From: an uncultured Candidatus Poseidoniales archaeon
GTDB lineage: Archaea > Thermoplasmatota > Poseidoniia > Poseidoniales > Poseidoniaceae
Length of the DNA: 32,313 bases
NCBI GenBank assembly: GCA_902563095.1
Contig: CACEWA010000015.1
Location: 1 to 32,313, forward strand
Reading direction: 5' to 3'
This document shows positions 16,342 to 25,399 of the stretch, piece by piece (positions within the stretch are counted from its first letter, which is position 1; every line of letters starts with the position of its first letter). A program made the translations under genes and the position numbers. Below the pieces are notes generated by a model. That model was not told where the DNA came from, did not search any database, and saw only the letters and a program-made list of their open reading frames with translations.

Positions 16342-16364
16342 TTGGAAAATACAGTATTTTCCAA
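16342..16364. repeat. Perfect 23-bp palindrome between tRNA-Ala and the subtilase gene
   Basis: The arms are TTGGAAAATAC (16342-16352) and GTATTTTCCAA (16354-16364) around a single A. It lies 47 nt after the tRNA and 48 nt before the subtilase ATG. It may be a 3'-end hairpin for the purA-tRNA transcript or an operator for the protease gene. Poly-A (AGAAAAAATTCT) follows on the plus strand. Confidence 0.55.
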
Positions 16365-16411
16365 TTAGAAAAAATTCTTAGAATCAATGTATCAGCAGTC
16401 TTAAAAGAATC

Positions 16412-18967
16412 ATGCCTGTAAATTTCTCCATGACATCATCCTCTAGGCGCTATGTCATTTCGTCCGCAATTTTCATTCAATTGCTAATGGTTAGCGTAGT
16501 TGCTTCTCCTCTTGCTGATGGGATTAATCCACTCGGTGACTACGAGAAGATGAATTCTGATTTGATTGAAGAACTAGAAAATTCAGATGAATCAAAGGTT
16601 ATTCCTGTTATTTTCCAACTCAATTCACCAGTTACTCACAGCGATGAATTGGAACTCGAAACATTAGGTTTCGATTTGATTGGACGTGCACCTCTTGTCG
16701 ATGGAGGGTTGGTAGAGGGTACAATTGCCGATGTTAGGCACCTTTCAAATTGGGATAGAGTAGAGTATCTTGAATTGGACAAACCTCTAGATTTCTTTTA
16801 TCTCCCTGCTGAATGGGGAGGAGAGATAACTACCGACCCAGGAATAATGATGCATGAAACAACCCATGTAGTCACAGCTACTGATTCTTGGAGTAGAGCA
16901 ATCATTTCACCAACTGGAGAAGTAGAGTACGACATTGATCTATCATTTACTGAGTGGGATGGAGACGGTACTGCTATTGTAGATTTGGACACTGGAGTCG
17001 ATGCTGGACACCCAGATTATGATTACTTAGAACCGTGGACCGGAGACAAAGCAATCTATTCCGCTAAATTCGATGGCATAGGATGGACAGAGACTAGGAA
17101 TTCCGATACATCTTCAGGACACGGTACTCACGTAGGAGGAACAATCGCTGGAAATGGTGATGCATCAAGTGGCCGTAGAGCAGGCGTAGCAAAAGGTGGA
17201 CAATTGGTTGCATTGGGAACAGGAGATGGAGCCTCAATTTTCGCAGCAGAACAAGGATTAGAATGGACTTATGCCCATTCAATTCCAGGCCAAAACCAAC
17301 ATCATATCCGTGTCGTATCAAATTCATGGGGAACTGATGGAGACTACAACCCGAATGGGGTGATTGCACAACTAACAGATAGACTCACGTTTGAGAATGG
17401 GGTTGCGGTAATCTTCGCTGCATCTAACTCGGGTGGCTCAGGTTCTGAATGTTCTGGGGACTTGAGAACCAACGTGTATGCTAATACACCGGCTGCGGTT
17501 TCTGTCGCAGCTCTTACTCATGATGGAACTGCAGTCACTTCATTCTCGTCTCGCGGATGTATGAATCAACAACATACTTGGCCAGATGTTGGCGCACCTG
17601 GCCGCGATATTTGGGCAACTGCTCCTAGGGGAACGGCTATCGATGCATCTACAAGAACTCAAGGCGACTTGTACTACATGTCAATTTCTGGAACTTCAAT
17701 GGCAACTCCTCACGTTGGAGGAATCGCAGGGCTTGTCCTAAATGCAGCACCATCTCTTGGAGTTGCGGATTATCACAGAGACGACCATGACTTTGGAAGC
17801 AGCTTGGTCGGCGGTGATGATACAGCAGCATATGGGCAATATGAGAACTGGGATACTGAAAACTTCAGCCGTGTTCATGAGTTTGAATTGATTCTAGAAC
17901 TTACAGCGAGATATGATGGCATGGCAAACTCCTGTGAAGCAGGAAACGATGAAGATGCATGTAATGACATTCCTGAGGAATGCTACACTAGTGCAACTGG
18001 ACAATGTCATGACTGGAGAATAGGGCATGGACTTACTGACACAGACGCTGCAGTGGCATTGGCAAGAACACTTCAACTAATGCGTGACCAAGACGGAGAC
18101 GGCATAGTTGACCATCCCGAATATGACGTATGGGACGCTTTCGAAATCTATCAAGAAATGATGGGAGTGGCAACAATTCCAGTTAATACTGACAGAGTAA
18201 AGCATTCTTGGAAAGGAGACTGGAATCATTTCAACAATGGAGCAAATGGCGCTGTATACTACACTGAAGATTCCCATTATGTTTGGATCCCCAATGGAAC
18301 CGAGCGGCTTGAAGCTACATTCGCTGCCTCTGAATTCGAATTAGAGACTGCACAAGCAGGTCAACTTCAACTTGCAATAGATTTGGGAGAAGATGGAAGT
18401 AATGATGCACAAGGTGCGGGAATTCGTGTCGCAGATACTTGGTATTACGATTTAGATGTCGATAGTTCTGCATGGGGCAAGTGGGCTCATTTCGATGTAT
18501 CAGGTCAAGCAATAACATTGTTTGGAGTCATTGAAGACCCTGAATTCTTTGAATCGAGAATCCCATACACGGTGGATGTAATGCTAACATTAGACCTCAG
18601 TCAACCAATCGACATTGCTTTCGAGCAACGTCCTGATTTCTATACTGACTTAGACCCAGCTCCACCGTCGGATGTCTATGATTCTGACAATGATGGTAAA
18701 CTCACTTTCACCCGATTGGTTTACGACCAACATGCAATTGTTGGGTTGATTAAGCCTAAGGAAATCAGTAGTGATTCTTCAACTGAAGGATTCTTTGCTG
18801 ACCTTGGAGAGATGTTCTCTAAATATCCATTAGCCATGTCTTTCATGATGCTAATGCTTGTAGCGGCAATTATAGGAGTTGTAAATTCGATGAGGAACAA
18901 CAACAATCGTGTTATTCTTACTAACGATGACTCGGAAAGTGAAATCCTGGAAGCAGAAATAGTGTGA
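16412..18967 (+). CDS. Secreted, membrane-anchored S8 subtilisin-like serine protease
   Basis: The 851-aa protein has a signal peptide (hydrophobic core about 16-32, ending ASPLADG). A propeptide-like region (about 50-130) precedes the subtilase domain. The catalytic triad is Asp193 (DLDTGVD), His237 (SGHGTHVGG) and Ser429 (SGTSMATPHVGG); the oxyanion Asn lies in AASNSGG. After the protease domain there is a perfect EF-hand-type loop DQDGDGIVDHPE (559-570), then a beta-rich domain of about 200 residues. A second Asp-rich loop, DSDNDGKLTFTR, begins at 757, and a C-terminal TM helix (about 808-828) precedes a short acidic tail. It is likely a calcium-stabilised ectoprotease tethered to the cell. 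An alternative start at ATG 16430 fits a TTAAAAG box 26 nt upstream. Confidence 0.95.
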   Translation: MPVNFSMTSSSRRYVISSAIFIQLLMVSVVASPLADGINPLGDYEKMNSDLIEELENSDESKVIPVIFQLNSPVTHSDELELETLGFDLIGRAPLVDGGLVEGTIADVRHLSNWDRVEYLELDKPLDFFYLPAEWGGEITTDPGIMMHETTHVVTATDSWSRAIISPTGEVEYDIDLSFTEWDGDGTAIVDLDTGVDAGHPDYDYLEPWTGDKAIYSAKFDGIGWTETRNSDTSSGHGTHVGGTIAGNGDASSGRRAGVAKGGQLVALGTGDGASIFAAEQGLEWTYAHSIPGQNQHHIRVVSNSWGTDGDYNPNGVIAQLTDRLTFENGVAVIFAASNSGGSGSECSGDLRTNVYANTPAAVSVAALTHDGTAVTSFSSRGCMNQQHTWPDVGAPGRDIWATAPRGTAIDASTRTQGDLYYMSISGTSMATPHVGGIAGLVLNAAPSLGVADYHRDDHDFGSSLVGGDDTAAYGQYENWDTENFSRVHEFELILELTARYDGMANSCEAGNDEDACNDIPEECYTSATGQCHDWRIGHGLTDTDAAVALARTLQLMRDQDGDGIVDHPEYDVWDAFEIYQEMMGVATIPVNTDRVKHSWKGDWNHFNNGANGAVYYTEDSHYVWIPNGTERLEATFAASEFELETAQAGQLQLAIDLGEDGSNDAQGAGIRVADTWYYDLDVDSSAWGKWAHFDVSGQAITLFGVIEDPEFFESRIPYTVDVMLTLDLSQPIDIAFEQRPDFYTDLDPAPPSDVYDSDNDGKLTFTRLVYDQHAIVGLIKPKEISSDSSTEGFFADLGEMFSKYPLAMSFMMLMLVAAIIGVVNSMRNNNNRVILTNDDSESEILEAEIV

Positions 18968-18998
18968 TAATAGGGCTAGGATTTAGATAATTCAATCA

Positions 18999-20066
18999 AT
19001 GTCCGCTATCTCAGAACCAATTGGTGAGCAGGCAATGAAGTACTTCAGACCTGCTGAAATCGTGGTTGTTTTCCTCGTAATATTCTCCACCGCCTCTCTT
19101 GAGTTCAAAGATGAAACAGAAGACTTTGAACTCCTTCAAGTAAACTCCATTGATGGAACACTCGACTTGAAAACTAGGACCTCAATGGATTCCCTTGGAC
19201 TTAGTGAGTTCAAACCAGGCGCACTGGTTGAAATCAACCTTAATGTCACATCTATTACCACAACTGAATGCCAAATTTGCATTACAAACCCATTAGGAGT
19301 TTTACTACAGGGAGATGTAAATGTGTCTGGCCTAAGGCCAATTGATTCAGGAGGACAAGTCAGAGTGGAAGGGAAAATCAATGTGACGCACTTGCAAGAG
19401 TTTTCTGATGATGAACTAATTTTACGCGAATGGCTGATTATAGATTGGGATCTTGATGAGTTTTCAACACAATGGGATATTTTCATCGAACATGACCCTC
19501 CTAAGTGGGCTCCTAGTAATCGTTATGATGCATCATTAGTCGATTCAGATGATTCAACAAAGAGTCGAGTAGGCCCGGTAATTTACGTTGAAGAATTGCT
19601 CGAAAATTCGCTCAACATTCATGGTTGTATGCCGAATAGTCTGAATTGTGACGGAATTAATCGTGAAGAAATGAATTTGACAACTACTCTCTCATTAGCG
19701 CAAGAGCCAATTGTAGTAACATTTCAAAACAATTGGAATGAATATAATGCATCCGATATTAACCAAACTGGAACAGACCATATTGGCGACATAAGAAATC
19801 TGTTTGAAATTGAAGAAACTACTAATCAACATCTAGCATACTGTCTTGAAGGCTTGGAAGGTGTTGAAGCAGTTCAATCATGGACGGTGTCCGGTGAAAT
19901 GTCTTCCAGTATAGCGCCGATGGGTTTGTGGCTTTCCTCAATTGGTTTACCCAGCTCATCATTTTCACCTACTAATGGAATTTGGACTGAAATCGATTTC
20001 TTGGATCATGGCTGTGGTGCATTTACAAATGAAGGTAAACTGCTTTTGGGTGTTTCAAAATCATAA
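18999..20066 (+). CDS. Exported protein of unknown function
   Basis: This 355-aa protein has one N-terminal hydrophobic segment (about residues 19-34) that could be a signal peptide or anchor. The rest is hydrophilic and beta-rich. It has several N-glycosylation sequons (NVT, NVS, NLT, NAS) and paired cysteines (ECQIC; HGCMPNSLNC; YCLEG with HGCGAF) that could form extracellular disulfides. No catalytic motif or known family is recognisable. The ATG at 18999 opens the frame. An ATG at 19035 (MKYFRPAEIVVVF) preceded by GGTGAG would give a more typical signal peptide and may be the true start. It lies 31 nt after the subtilase gene and 56 nt before the giant surface protein, so the block may be co-expressed. 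Confidence 0.7.
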   Translation: MSAISEPIGEQAMKYFRPAEIVVVFLVIFSTASLEFKDETEDFELLQVNSIDGTLDLKTRTSMDSLGLSEFKPGALVEINLNVTSITTTECQICITNPLGVLLQGDVNVSGLRPIDSGGQVRVEGKINVTHLQEFSDDELILREWLIIDWDLDEFSTQWDIFIEHDPPKWAPSNRYDASLVDSDDSTKSRVGPVIYVEELLENSLNIHGCMPNSLNCDGINREEMNLTTTLSLAQEPIVVTFQNNWNEYNASDINQTGTDHIGDIRNLFEIEETTNQHLAYCLEGLEGVEAVQSWTVSGEMSSSIAPMGLWLSSIGLPSSSFSPTNGIWTEIDFLDHGCGAFTNEGKLLLGVSKS

Positions 20067-20069
20067 TTG

Positions 20070-20078
20070 AATATATTT
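20070..20078 (+). promoter_or_regulatory. TATA box of the giant surface-protein gene
   Basis: AATATATTT is a strong TATA element. A start about 26 nt later would lie near 20100 and give a leader of about 23 nt that contains the start-codon hairpin. Confidence 0.55.
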
Positions 20079-20110
20079 CCTACCCCCCCAACAAGTAAGT
20101 AGTAGTTTTC

Positions 20111-20125
20111 CATGCCGTAGGCATG
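20111..20125 (+). promoter_or_regulatory. Start-codon hairpin
   Basis: CATGCC-GTA-GGCATG is a perfect 6-bp stem with a GTA triloop. The initiation codon at 20123-20125 forms the 3' arm, so folding would bury the start. It has the same GTA-centred design as the dyad at 3283-3297, upstream of the other large surface protein. Confidence 0.45.
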
Positions 20126-23100
20126 GCTCGCAGCGCAATTGCAGTAACGATTCTATTTTTATGTATGATTGTACAACCTGTAGTAGGAAATATCTCAGCA
20201 CCAAATGACAGTGAAGTAGTGGGTAATTCTGTCTCTACATTGAGCATTGATGGTTTCGTAACCACTAAATTTGCAAGTGTTGGTTCTGAAGTAGACATCC
20301 AAGCATACACAATGGGTCACTCAACTAACACATTCGTTAGTGCTGATATCGTAAAATACGACATAGACCCCCTAGATTCTGTAATCAGTACTGCTTTCCC
20401 AGGGGAAGGACAATTCGTTGATAGAGTCGTACTTGTTTCAACAGGTGTTCACGAAGATGATTCCAATATTATGACTTGGCAAGGATCCTACACAATACCA
20501 GTTTCGGCTATGGGTGGAACATATGGTGCTCGAATCTTCGCAGAAGATGGTACAAAGTATGCCCTAGATGATCCAACTCAGTTGAGGGAAGTATTCCGTG
20601 GAGAATTTGAGAAAGTACTGCAAGCGGTTGATACCGCTTGGGATTCGGCTAATCCACTCTCTCTAATCGCTGATGAGTTCTTTGAACTAGAATCAAAGGG
20701 CACTTCCAATGGAGGATGGTCTAATTTCGTTGCTGTGGCTACTGAGGGTAGTGGCGCAGGAGGCAGCCAACAGTTGTGGAACAGCATGCTAAATGCTGGA
20801 CACACACAATACAACATGTCTGCTGGAGCAAACTTCCTTGAAGCATTAATGGTAATGCTAGATTCAGATGATGCTGAGGCAGGAATTCTGTTTATGACTG
20901 GATTAATGATGTATCTACATGACATCCCTATACCACGATCAATGTATCAATTTGAGGATTTAGCAGAATATATCCAATCATACGACCCAATTGAAAACTT
21001 TACTCGTTTCGAAGGTACCGACCAGTTTGAAGCAGCTTACAATGGCATGATAGGAAGTAACCAATGGACTGCAATGGAAGAAGCAATCGACAATCTTGCG
21101 AACAACGTCAAACCATTCGAGTCTGCACAGACAATAATGCACAACATTGCATTACTAGCGGTTTCCGACCACCCTCAAGCAATAATCGATGGTCTAACGG
21201 CTTTTGCAGAACCTCTATTCGAAGGTGACTTTGACAATATGACGCCTTTCCAACAATTTGTTCTAAGGTTTGCTGAGATGGCAGGAGAGATCTCTGAAAC
21301 CGACATCCAAGACCTTGATGGAGACGACATCCCAGATGTCATTAGATTCCAATACGAAAACCTACTTGATACCCAAGAAGGACAAGCATGGACTTTGAAG
21401 ATGCAAACTGACGCACCGTGGGTAAATGATGCATTTGATGACTTCAATACTCTACCTGAAGATATCCTTGAGATTGTAATCGATTCTACAGAAAACCCAG
21501 TATGGGAGCAAACTGGAGAAGTATTGGGAGAATTTGGTTCTTGGATGAATAATGCTACAAGGTCAAGCATGGAATCTGAGTGGCCTAACTATGATGAAGA
21601 GGGCGAAGAGGATCAAGATGGTGGAAATGATGATTCAGGCCCAGAACCTGTTATCTTCGATGAACTACATCCAATGCAAACAATGGACCATGATTCTCAC
21701 TTGTTAGAAGTAGGAATTTCTCTAAGGTTTGATACTGACGCATATTGTGATGGCGAGGAACAACGCTCTGATGAAGAATGGAGAAATGAAGTAATCAGCA
21801 TATCCATGACTAATGACAGAGGGTACCAAGTTTCTACTGAACTAGTCAAGAGAAATCAATGGGGAGATGAATACTTAGGATTGTTAATTGCTCCAGAAAT
21901 GGAGTCTACAACTTGGACTCTATCGCAACCGCTTGAAGATTATGATAGCTGCGAGATATCTTATGCTAGAATCGAGGTCGATTCCCAAAGGCCATCTATG
22001 CTTGAATCGATGGCAATCGAAAATAATGATGAAATATTCATGGTCTCCGCTCTAGGAGTTTTAGTCGAGCAGGACGAAATTTCACAATTTGGAGATTCTG
22101 TCACAGTTACTTCACAAACCTATGACTCAGCGGGAGTATATACTGAAGCTGAAGCAGACATCGCAATACTTCGTATCTCTCCGCAACTAGGTCAATCTGC
22201 TGTAGAATCCCTGTCTCCACAAGGCGACCATGACTTCACTGTAAATTATCCAAATACACTGGAAGGAATGTACACTGGACAAGACCTAGACGGAGATATG
22301 ACCATTGAAATTATGCCGATGGGAGAATATAATGACTATAGTCGTGACAGAGATCATCCACAATCCTATGAATTCGAAGCAATTGAGTTGACATCTAATG
22401 GTATAAGTTGGGATGCTAGTAATTATCTTCCAAACGAAAGAGGGGTTGTTGATTTAGTAATTTCAGGAACTACAACTGAAGGAATTGAATTCACTGAAAT
22501 GAGACAGATGCCTCTTCCTGGAAGTCTAGGCTGTACTGTTTCTGAAGGAAGCGCTAATGGTAATAATGTGAATGTTGGATACAACTATCGCACCTTTGAA
22601 GCAGATGAAGGAGAACGATTTTACAAACCAGGTTTAGATGGTGTAACAGTATCTTGGGGCGATGGTCAAGAAACTGAATATAATGTAAATGAATGGGAAG
22701 AAGACCCTAGTGGTTGGGAAGGTCATGATTATGCTAGCTCTGGAGAGTATTACATTAGTGTTGAATACGAAGATGAAAATGGTATGACACATACTGACAA
22801 CCTAAGGTATGATACCGACATGGGATTCTGGCAGGAAGACTCTGAGTCGGATGAAGGCGGATATTGGACTGACTGGATGGGTGATACGGATTGCTGGCTA
22901 GAAAGTGAAGAATCCAGCACACCATCTCCTGAAATAATTGATAATTTCATTACAGGAGGACCAGCGGAAGTGATTACTGAACAGGTAATGGATGTCGATG
23001 AAAATGGACTCGCAAGCCTAACATTCAGTCCAAACCACCCAGGAATGTACATCACAATCGTTCAATCAAAGGCAGTAATGGATGATGGAGAAACTAAGAC

Positions 23101-25345
23101 TGGAATCGGTCTAAACTTTGTTTATGTAACTCGAGGTACCTTAGAAATTACAGGCCTAAATCAAGTTACTACCTTTGCTGGGCTCCCAGTTTATACTAGG
23201 GAATCAACTTCTGAATTACAAGCCTTAACAGTCACAACATCAGGCATTTCTAGCGATGAGTACAATGTCACATTAGGAATTGCTCCTTTAAAAATCGACG
23301 TTGCGTTCCCTGACTTTGATTGGGATTCGATTAACGATGCTGACACGCATGAGTTAGAATTCCAACAAGGAGATACATCGAGAACTCAAGAGGTTAGATT
23401 CGATGCTCCAATTTCATTCATTGGTGCTGCAGTTACTGCACCTGATGGAGGAATAGAGTTGGAAGCCGCTCACTTTGGAATTGTTCTAAACAATCCTGCT
23501 CAGTTGGACATGCTGGGCTCATTAGGGCCTGGTCAAACCACCAACGTAGCTCTAAACGAAGAGTTTGGTGAAGCGACTAGGATTTTGTCAGTTGCTGTTC
23601 CACAAGAAGGGTTTGACCCTGCAACGATTGATTTTGCATCTTTTACCTCTTTCATCTATGATGAAGGCGTCAGACCAGATGTAGGATGGGTTGCTGAGGA
23701 TGAAAAATCAGTCGAAATCTGTGAAAGAATGCAAACTGAACCGGTATATGATTCGAGTAACTATAACTTAAGAATCAGATTAGAACACAGATACGACAAT
23801 AGATTCAAGATTGCTGAAGACCTGATAGATCCTTCAAATTCAATTCTAATGGACAATGATGGAAACGAAGTCCAGCCTGTTCCCCAAATGAATGATGACG
23901 GGGAATCTGTCGATTGGCGACAGGAATGGGAAGGTTCTACTGAAATGGTAGCGCACTTCAATCTGGATTCTGATAACGAATACACATTACATACCGGAAC
24001 AGAGGTCGACTCCGAATTCGAGGTTATGCCATATGATTCGAGGGATGAAGAAAATTGCGGTTCTGATGATGAACTGACTGAAGAAGAAACATTCGATATG
24101 TTCGATGATTTGTTTGGAAATGTCAAGTCCATAGCATGGGGAATCGGTTCCAGTGCTGACCTTTCATTACCTGATTTGGCATCACCGATTAGTAACTATA
24201 CCGTACTAGGTCTTGTTCAGCAAGGCACTGGAGATTCTGCAACAATCACCGCTGCAATCGGTTCACAAGTTGCTGAGCCAAACCCTGAACCTCTGGTAAT
24301 GAAAGATCTAGTGATTGAATACCTGCCAGAAAACCCTTCAGCAGGAGATACTATGCTGATTACCTTAACAGAAGAAGAAACGGGATTGCCTGTAGAAATG
24401 CTATCTGTTGTAATCATAGAAGATGATTTCACAATAGGAAGCGCCCTGACCGATTACAATGGCCAAACTGCATTTGTTCTACAAGAAGGTACATTCCTAA
24501 TCAGAGCATCTGGAGGAATGTACAATGCTATTGAATTCACAATTACTGTGACTCAAGACGGCAGCCAAGAAGAAGAAACCACCGATAGTGACGGTGATGG
24601 AATCCCTGATAGTTTAGATTACGATGATGACAACGATGGAGTTGAAGACATCTATGATTTGTGCCCTAAGACCGCTCCAGGAGTTACTGTTGATAATGAC
24701 GGTTGCCCAGTAGATGGAATTATTCCGGGTTGTACCGACTCAAGTGCGGCAAATTATGACCAAGATGCTACTGAAGATGATGGAAGTTGCGTATACTCAA
24801 ATCCAGATGACATCCTAGGTTGTACTGATTCTACCGCTATGAACTACAATCAAGATGCCACTATAGATGATGGAAGTTGCGAATTCCCAGGTGTTGATGA
24901 TATCCCAGGTTGTACTGATTCTACAGCTGGTAACTTCGATGCCAGTGCCACCTATGATGACGGTAGTTGTGATTTGGCAGATGCAGATAATAGCGACTCT
25001 ACTTCAGATTCATCTGAAAATAAGATTCTAGGGATGAGCCCGATTACATTAGGTGCCTTATCCATCGGTTTGATTTTGGCAATTGTCGCTGCGACAATGT
25101 ATATCCGTAGAGGAAGAGATGGAAGCGAGGGTGATTGGTATGAAGAAGAGAATACAATGTTCGATGAACCATACAAAGAGGTGCCACCTGTATCTACTGG
25201 ACCTGTTTCAAGAGCTCCTACAAGCCCTCCACCAAACCATCAAGGATACATGCAAGATGGATACGAAGTCTCAGAGTATCCGGAAGGTAGTGGCAAATGG
25301 TGGTGGAAGGACGCTCAAACTGGTTCTTGGAATGAGTGGAAATAG
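20123..25345 (+). CDS. Giant modular cell-surface protein (PKD-like, TSP3-like, Cys-rich repeats, TM, WW-like tail)
   Basis: The 1740-aa protein has a clear signal peptide (MARSAIAVTILFLCMIVQPVVG). A long, acidic N-terminal region of about 470 residues looks largely helical and includes the calcium-type loop DLDGDDIPD near 394. Beta-rich domains follow, including a PKD-like unit (VSWGDGQE...HDYASSGEYYISV, about 840-890). Near 1489-1530 is a thrombospondin type 3-like segment (DSDGDGIPDS, DDDNDGVEDIYDLCP). Three Cys-containing 21-residue repeats (GCTDS...DDGSC) follow with a 30-residue period. One TM helix lies at about 1640-1662. The cytoplasmic tail is proline-rich and ends in a WW-like GKWWWKDAQTGSWNEW. 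It is probably a calcium-binding adhesin or polymer-capture protein; no enzymatic motif was found. The RND-type gene follows on the same strand. Confidence 0.85.
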   Translation: MARSAIAVTILFLCMIVQPVVGNISAPNDSEVVGNSVSTLSIDGFVTTKFASVGSEVDIQAYTMGHSTNTFVSADIVKYDIDPLDSVISTAFPGEGQFVDRVVLVSTGVHEDDSNIMTWQGSYTIPVSAMGGTYGARIFAEDGTKYALDDPTQLREVFRGEFEKVLQAVDTAWDSANPLSLIADEFFELESKGTSNGGWSNFVAVATEGSGAGGSQQLWNSMLNAGHTQYNMSAGANFLEALMVMLDSDDAEAGILFMTGLMMYLHDIPIPRSMYQFEDLAEYIQSYDPIENFTRFEGTDQFEAAYNGMIGSNQWTAMEEAIDNLANNVKPFESAQTIMHNIALLAVSDHPQAIIDGLTAFAEPLFEGDFDNMTPFQQFVLRFAEMAGEISETDIQDLDGDDIPDVIRFQYENLLDTQEGQAWTLKMQTDAPWVNDAFDDFNTLPEDILEIVIDSTENPVWEQTGEVLGEFGSWMNNATRSSMESEWPNYDEEGEEDQDGGNDDSGPEPVIFDELHPMQTMDHDSHLLEVGISLRFDTDAYCDGEEQRSDEEWRNEVISISMTNDRGYQVSTELVKRNQWGDEYLGLLIAPEMESTTWTLSQPLEDYDSCEISYARIEVDSQRPSMLESMAIENNDEIFMVSALGVLVEQDEISQFGDSVTVTSQTYDSAGVYTEAEADIAILRISPQLGQSAVESLSPQGDHDFTVNYPNTLEGMYTGQDLDGDMTIEIMPMGEYNDYSRDRDHPQSYEFEAIELTSNGISWDASNYLPNERGVVDLVISGTTTEGIEFTEMRQMPLPGSLGCTVSEGSANGNNVNVGYNYRTFEADEGERFYKPGLDGVTVSWGDGQETEYNVNEWEEDPSGWEGHDYASSGEYYISVEYEDENGMTHTDNLRYDTDMGFWQEDSESDEGGYWTDWMGDTDCWLESEESSTPSPEIIDNFITGGPAEVITEQVMDVDENGLASLTFSPNHPGMYITIVQSKAVMDDGETKTGIGLNFVYVTRGTLEITGLNQVTTFAGLPVYTRESTSELQALTVTTSGISSDEYNVTLGIAPLKIDVAFPDFDWDSINDADTHELEFQQGDTSRTQEVRFDAPISFIGAAVTAPDGGIELEAAHFGIVLNNPAQLDMLGSLGPGQTTNVALNEEFGEATRILSVAVPQEGFDPATIDFASFTSFIYDEGVRPDVGWVAEDEKSVEICERMQTEPVYDSSNYNLRIRLEHRYDNRFKIAEDLIDPSNSILMDNDGNEVQPVPQMNDDGESVDWRQEWEGSTEMVAHFNLDSDNEYTLHTGTEVDSEFEVMPYDSRDEENCGSDDELTEEETFDMFDDLFGNVKSIAWGIGSSADLSLPDLASPISNYTVLGLVQQGTGDSATITAAIGSQVAEPNPEPLVMKDLVIEYLPENPSAGDTMLITLTEEETGLPVEMLSVVIIEDDFTIGSALTDYNGQTAFVLQEGTFLIRASGGMYNAIEFTITVTQDGSQEEETTDSDGDGIPDSLDYDDDNDGVEDIYDLCPKTAPGVTVDNDGCPVDGIIPGCTDSSAANYDQDATEDDGSCVYSNPDDILGCTDSTAMNYNQDATIDDGSCEFPGVDDIPGCTDSTAGNFDASATYDDGSCDLADADNSDSTSDSSENKILGMSPITLGALSIGLILAIVAATMYIRRGRDGSEGDWYEEENTMFDEPYKEVPPVSTGPVSRAPTSPPPNHQGYMQDGYEVSEYPEGSGKWWWKDAQTGSWNEWK
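24728..24970 (+). repeat. Three in-frame 63-bp Cys-rich repeat units, 90-bp period
   Basis: Units at 24728-24790, 24818-24880 and 24908-24970 each encode 21 residues beginning GCTDS and ending DDGSC. They are separated by 27-bp linkers rich in Asp and Pro. Copies 2 and 3 share longer identical DNA at their 5' ends, which suggests recent duplication. Confidence 0.85.
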
Positions 25346-25399
25346 ATATTGAACATAAATTCCAACCCAACAAAAGTCTTGCTTTGAAGAGGAGAATTT

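Noticed and set aside
16147-16368. Open frames on both strands over the tRNA gene
   Set aside because: They overlap the tRNA-Ala cloverleaf and are chance frames.
16220-16411. tRNA-Ala as an integration site of a mobile element
   Set aside because: No integrase, duplicated tRNA 3' end or change in gene style is visible on either side.
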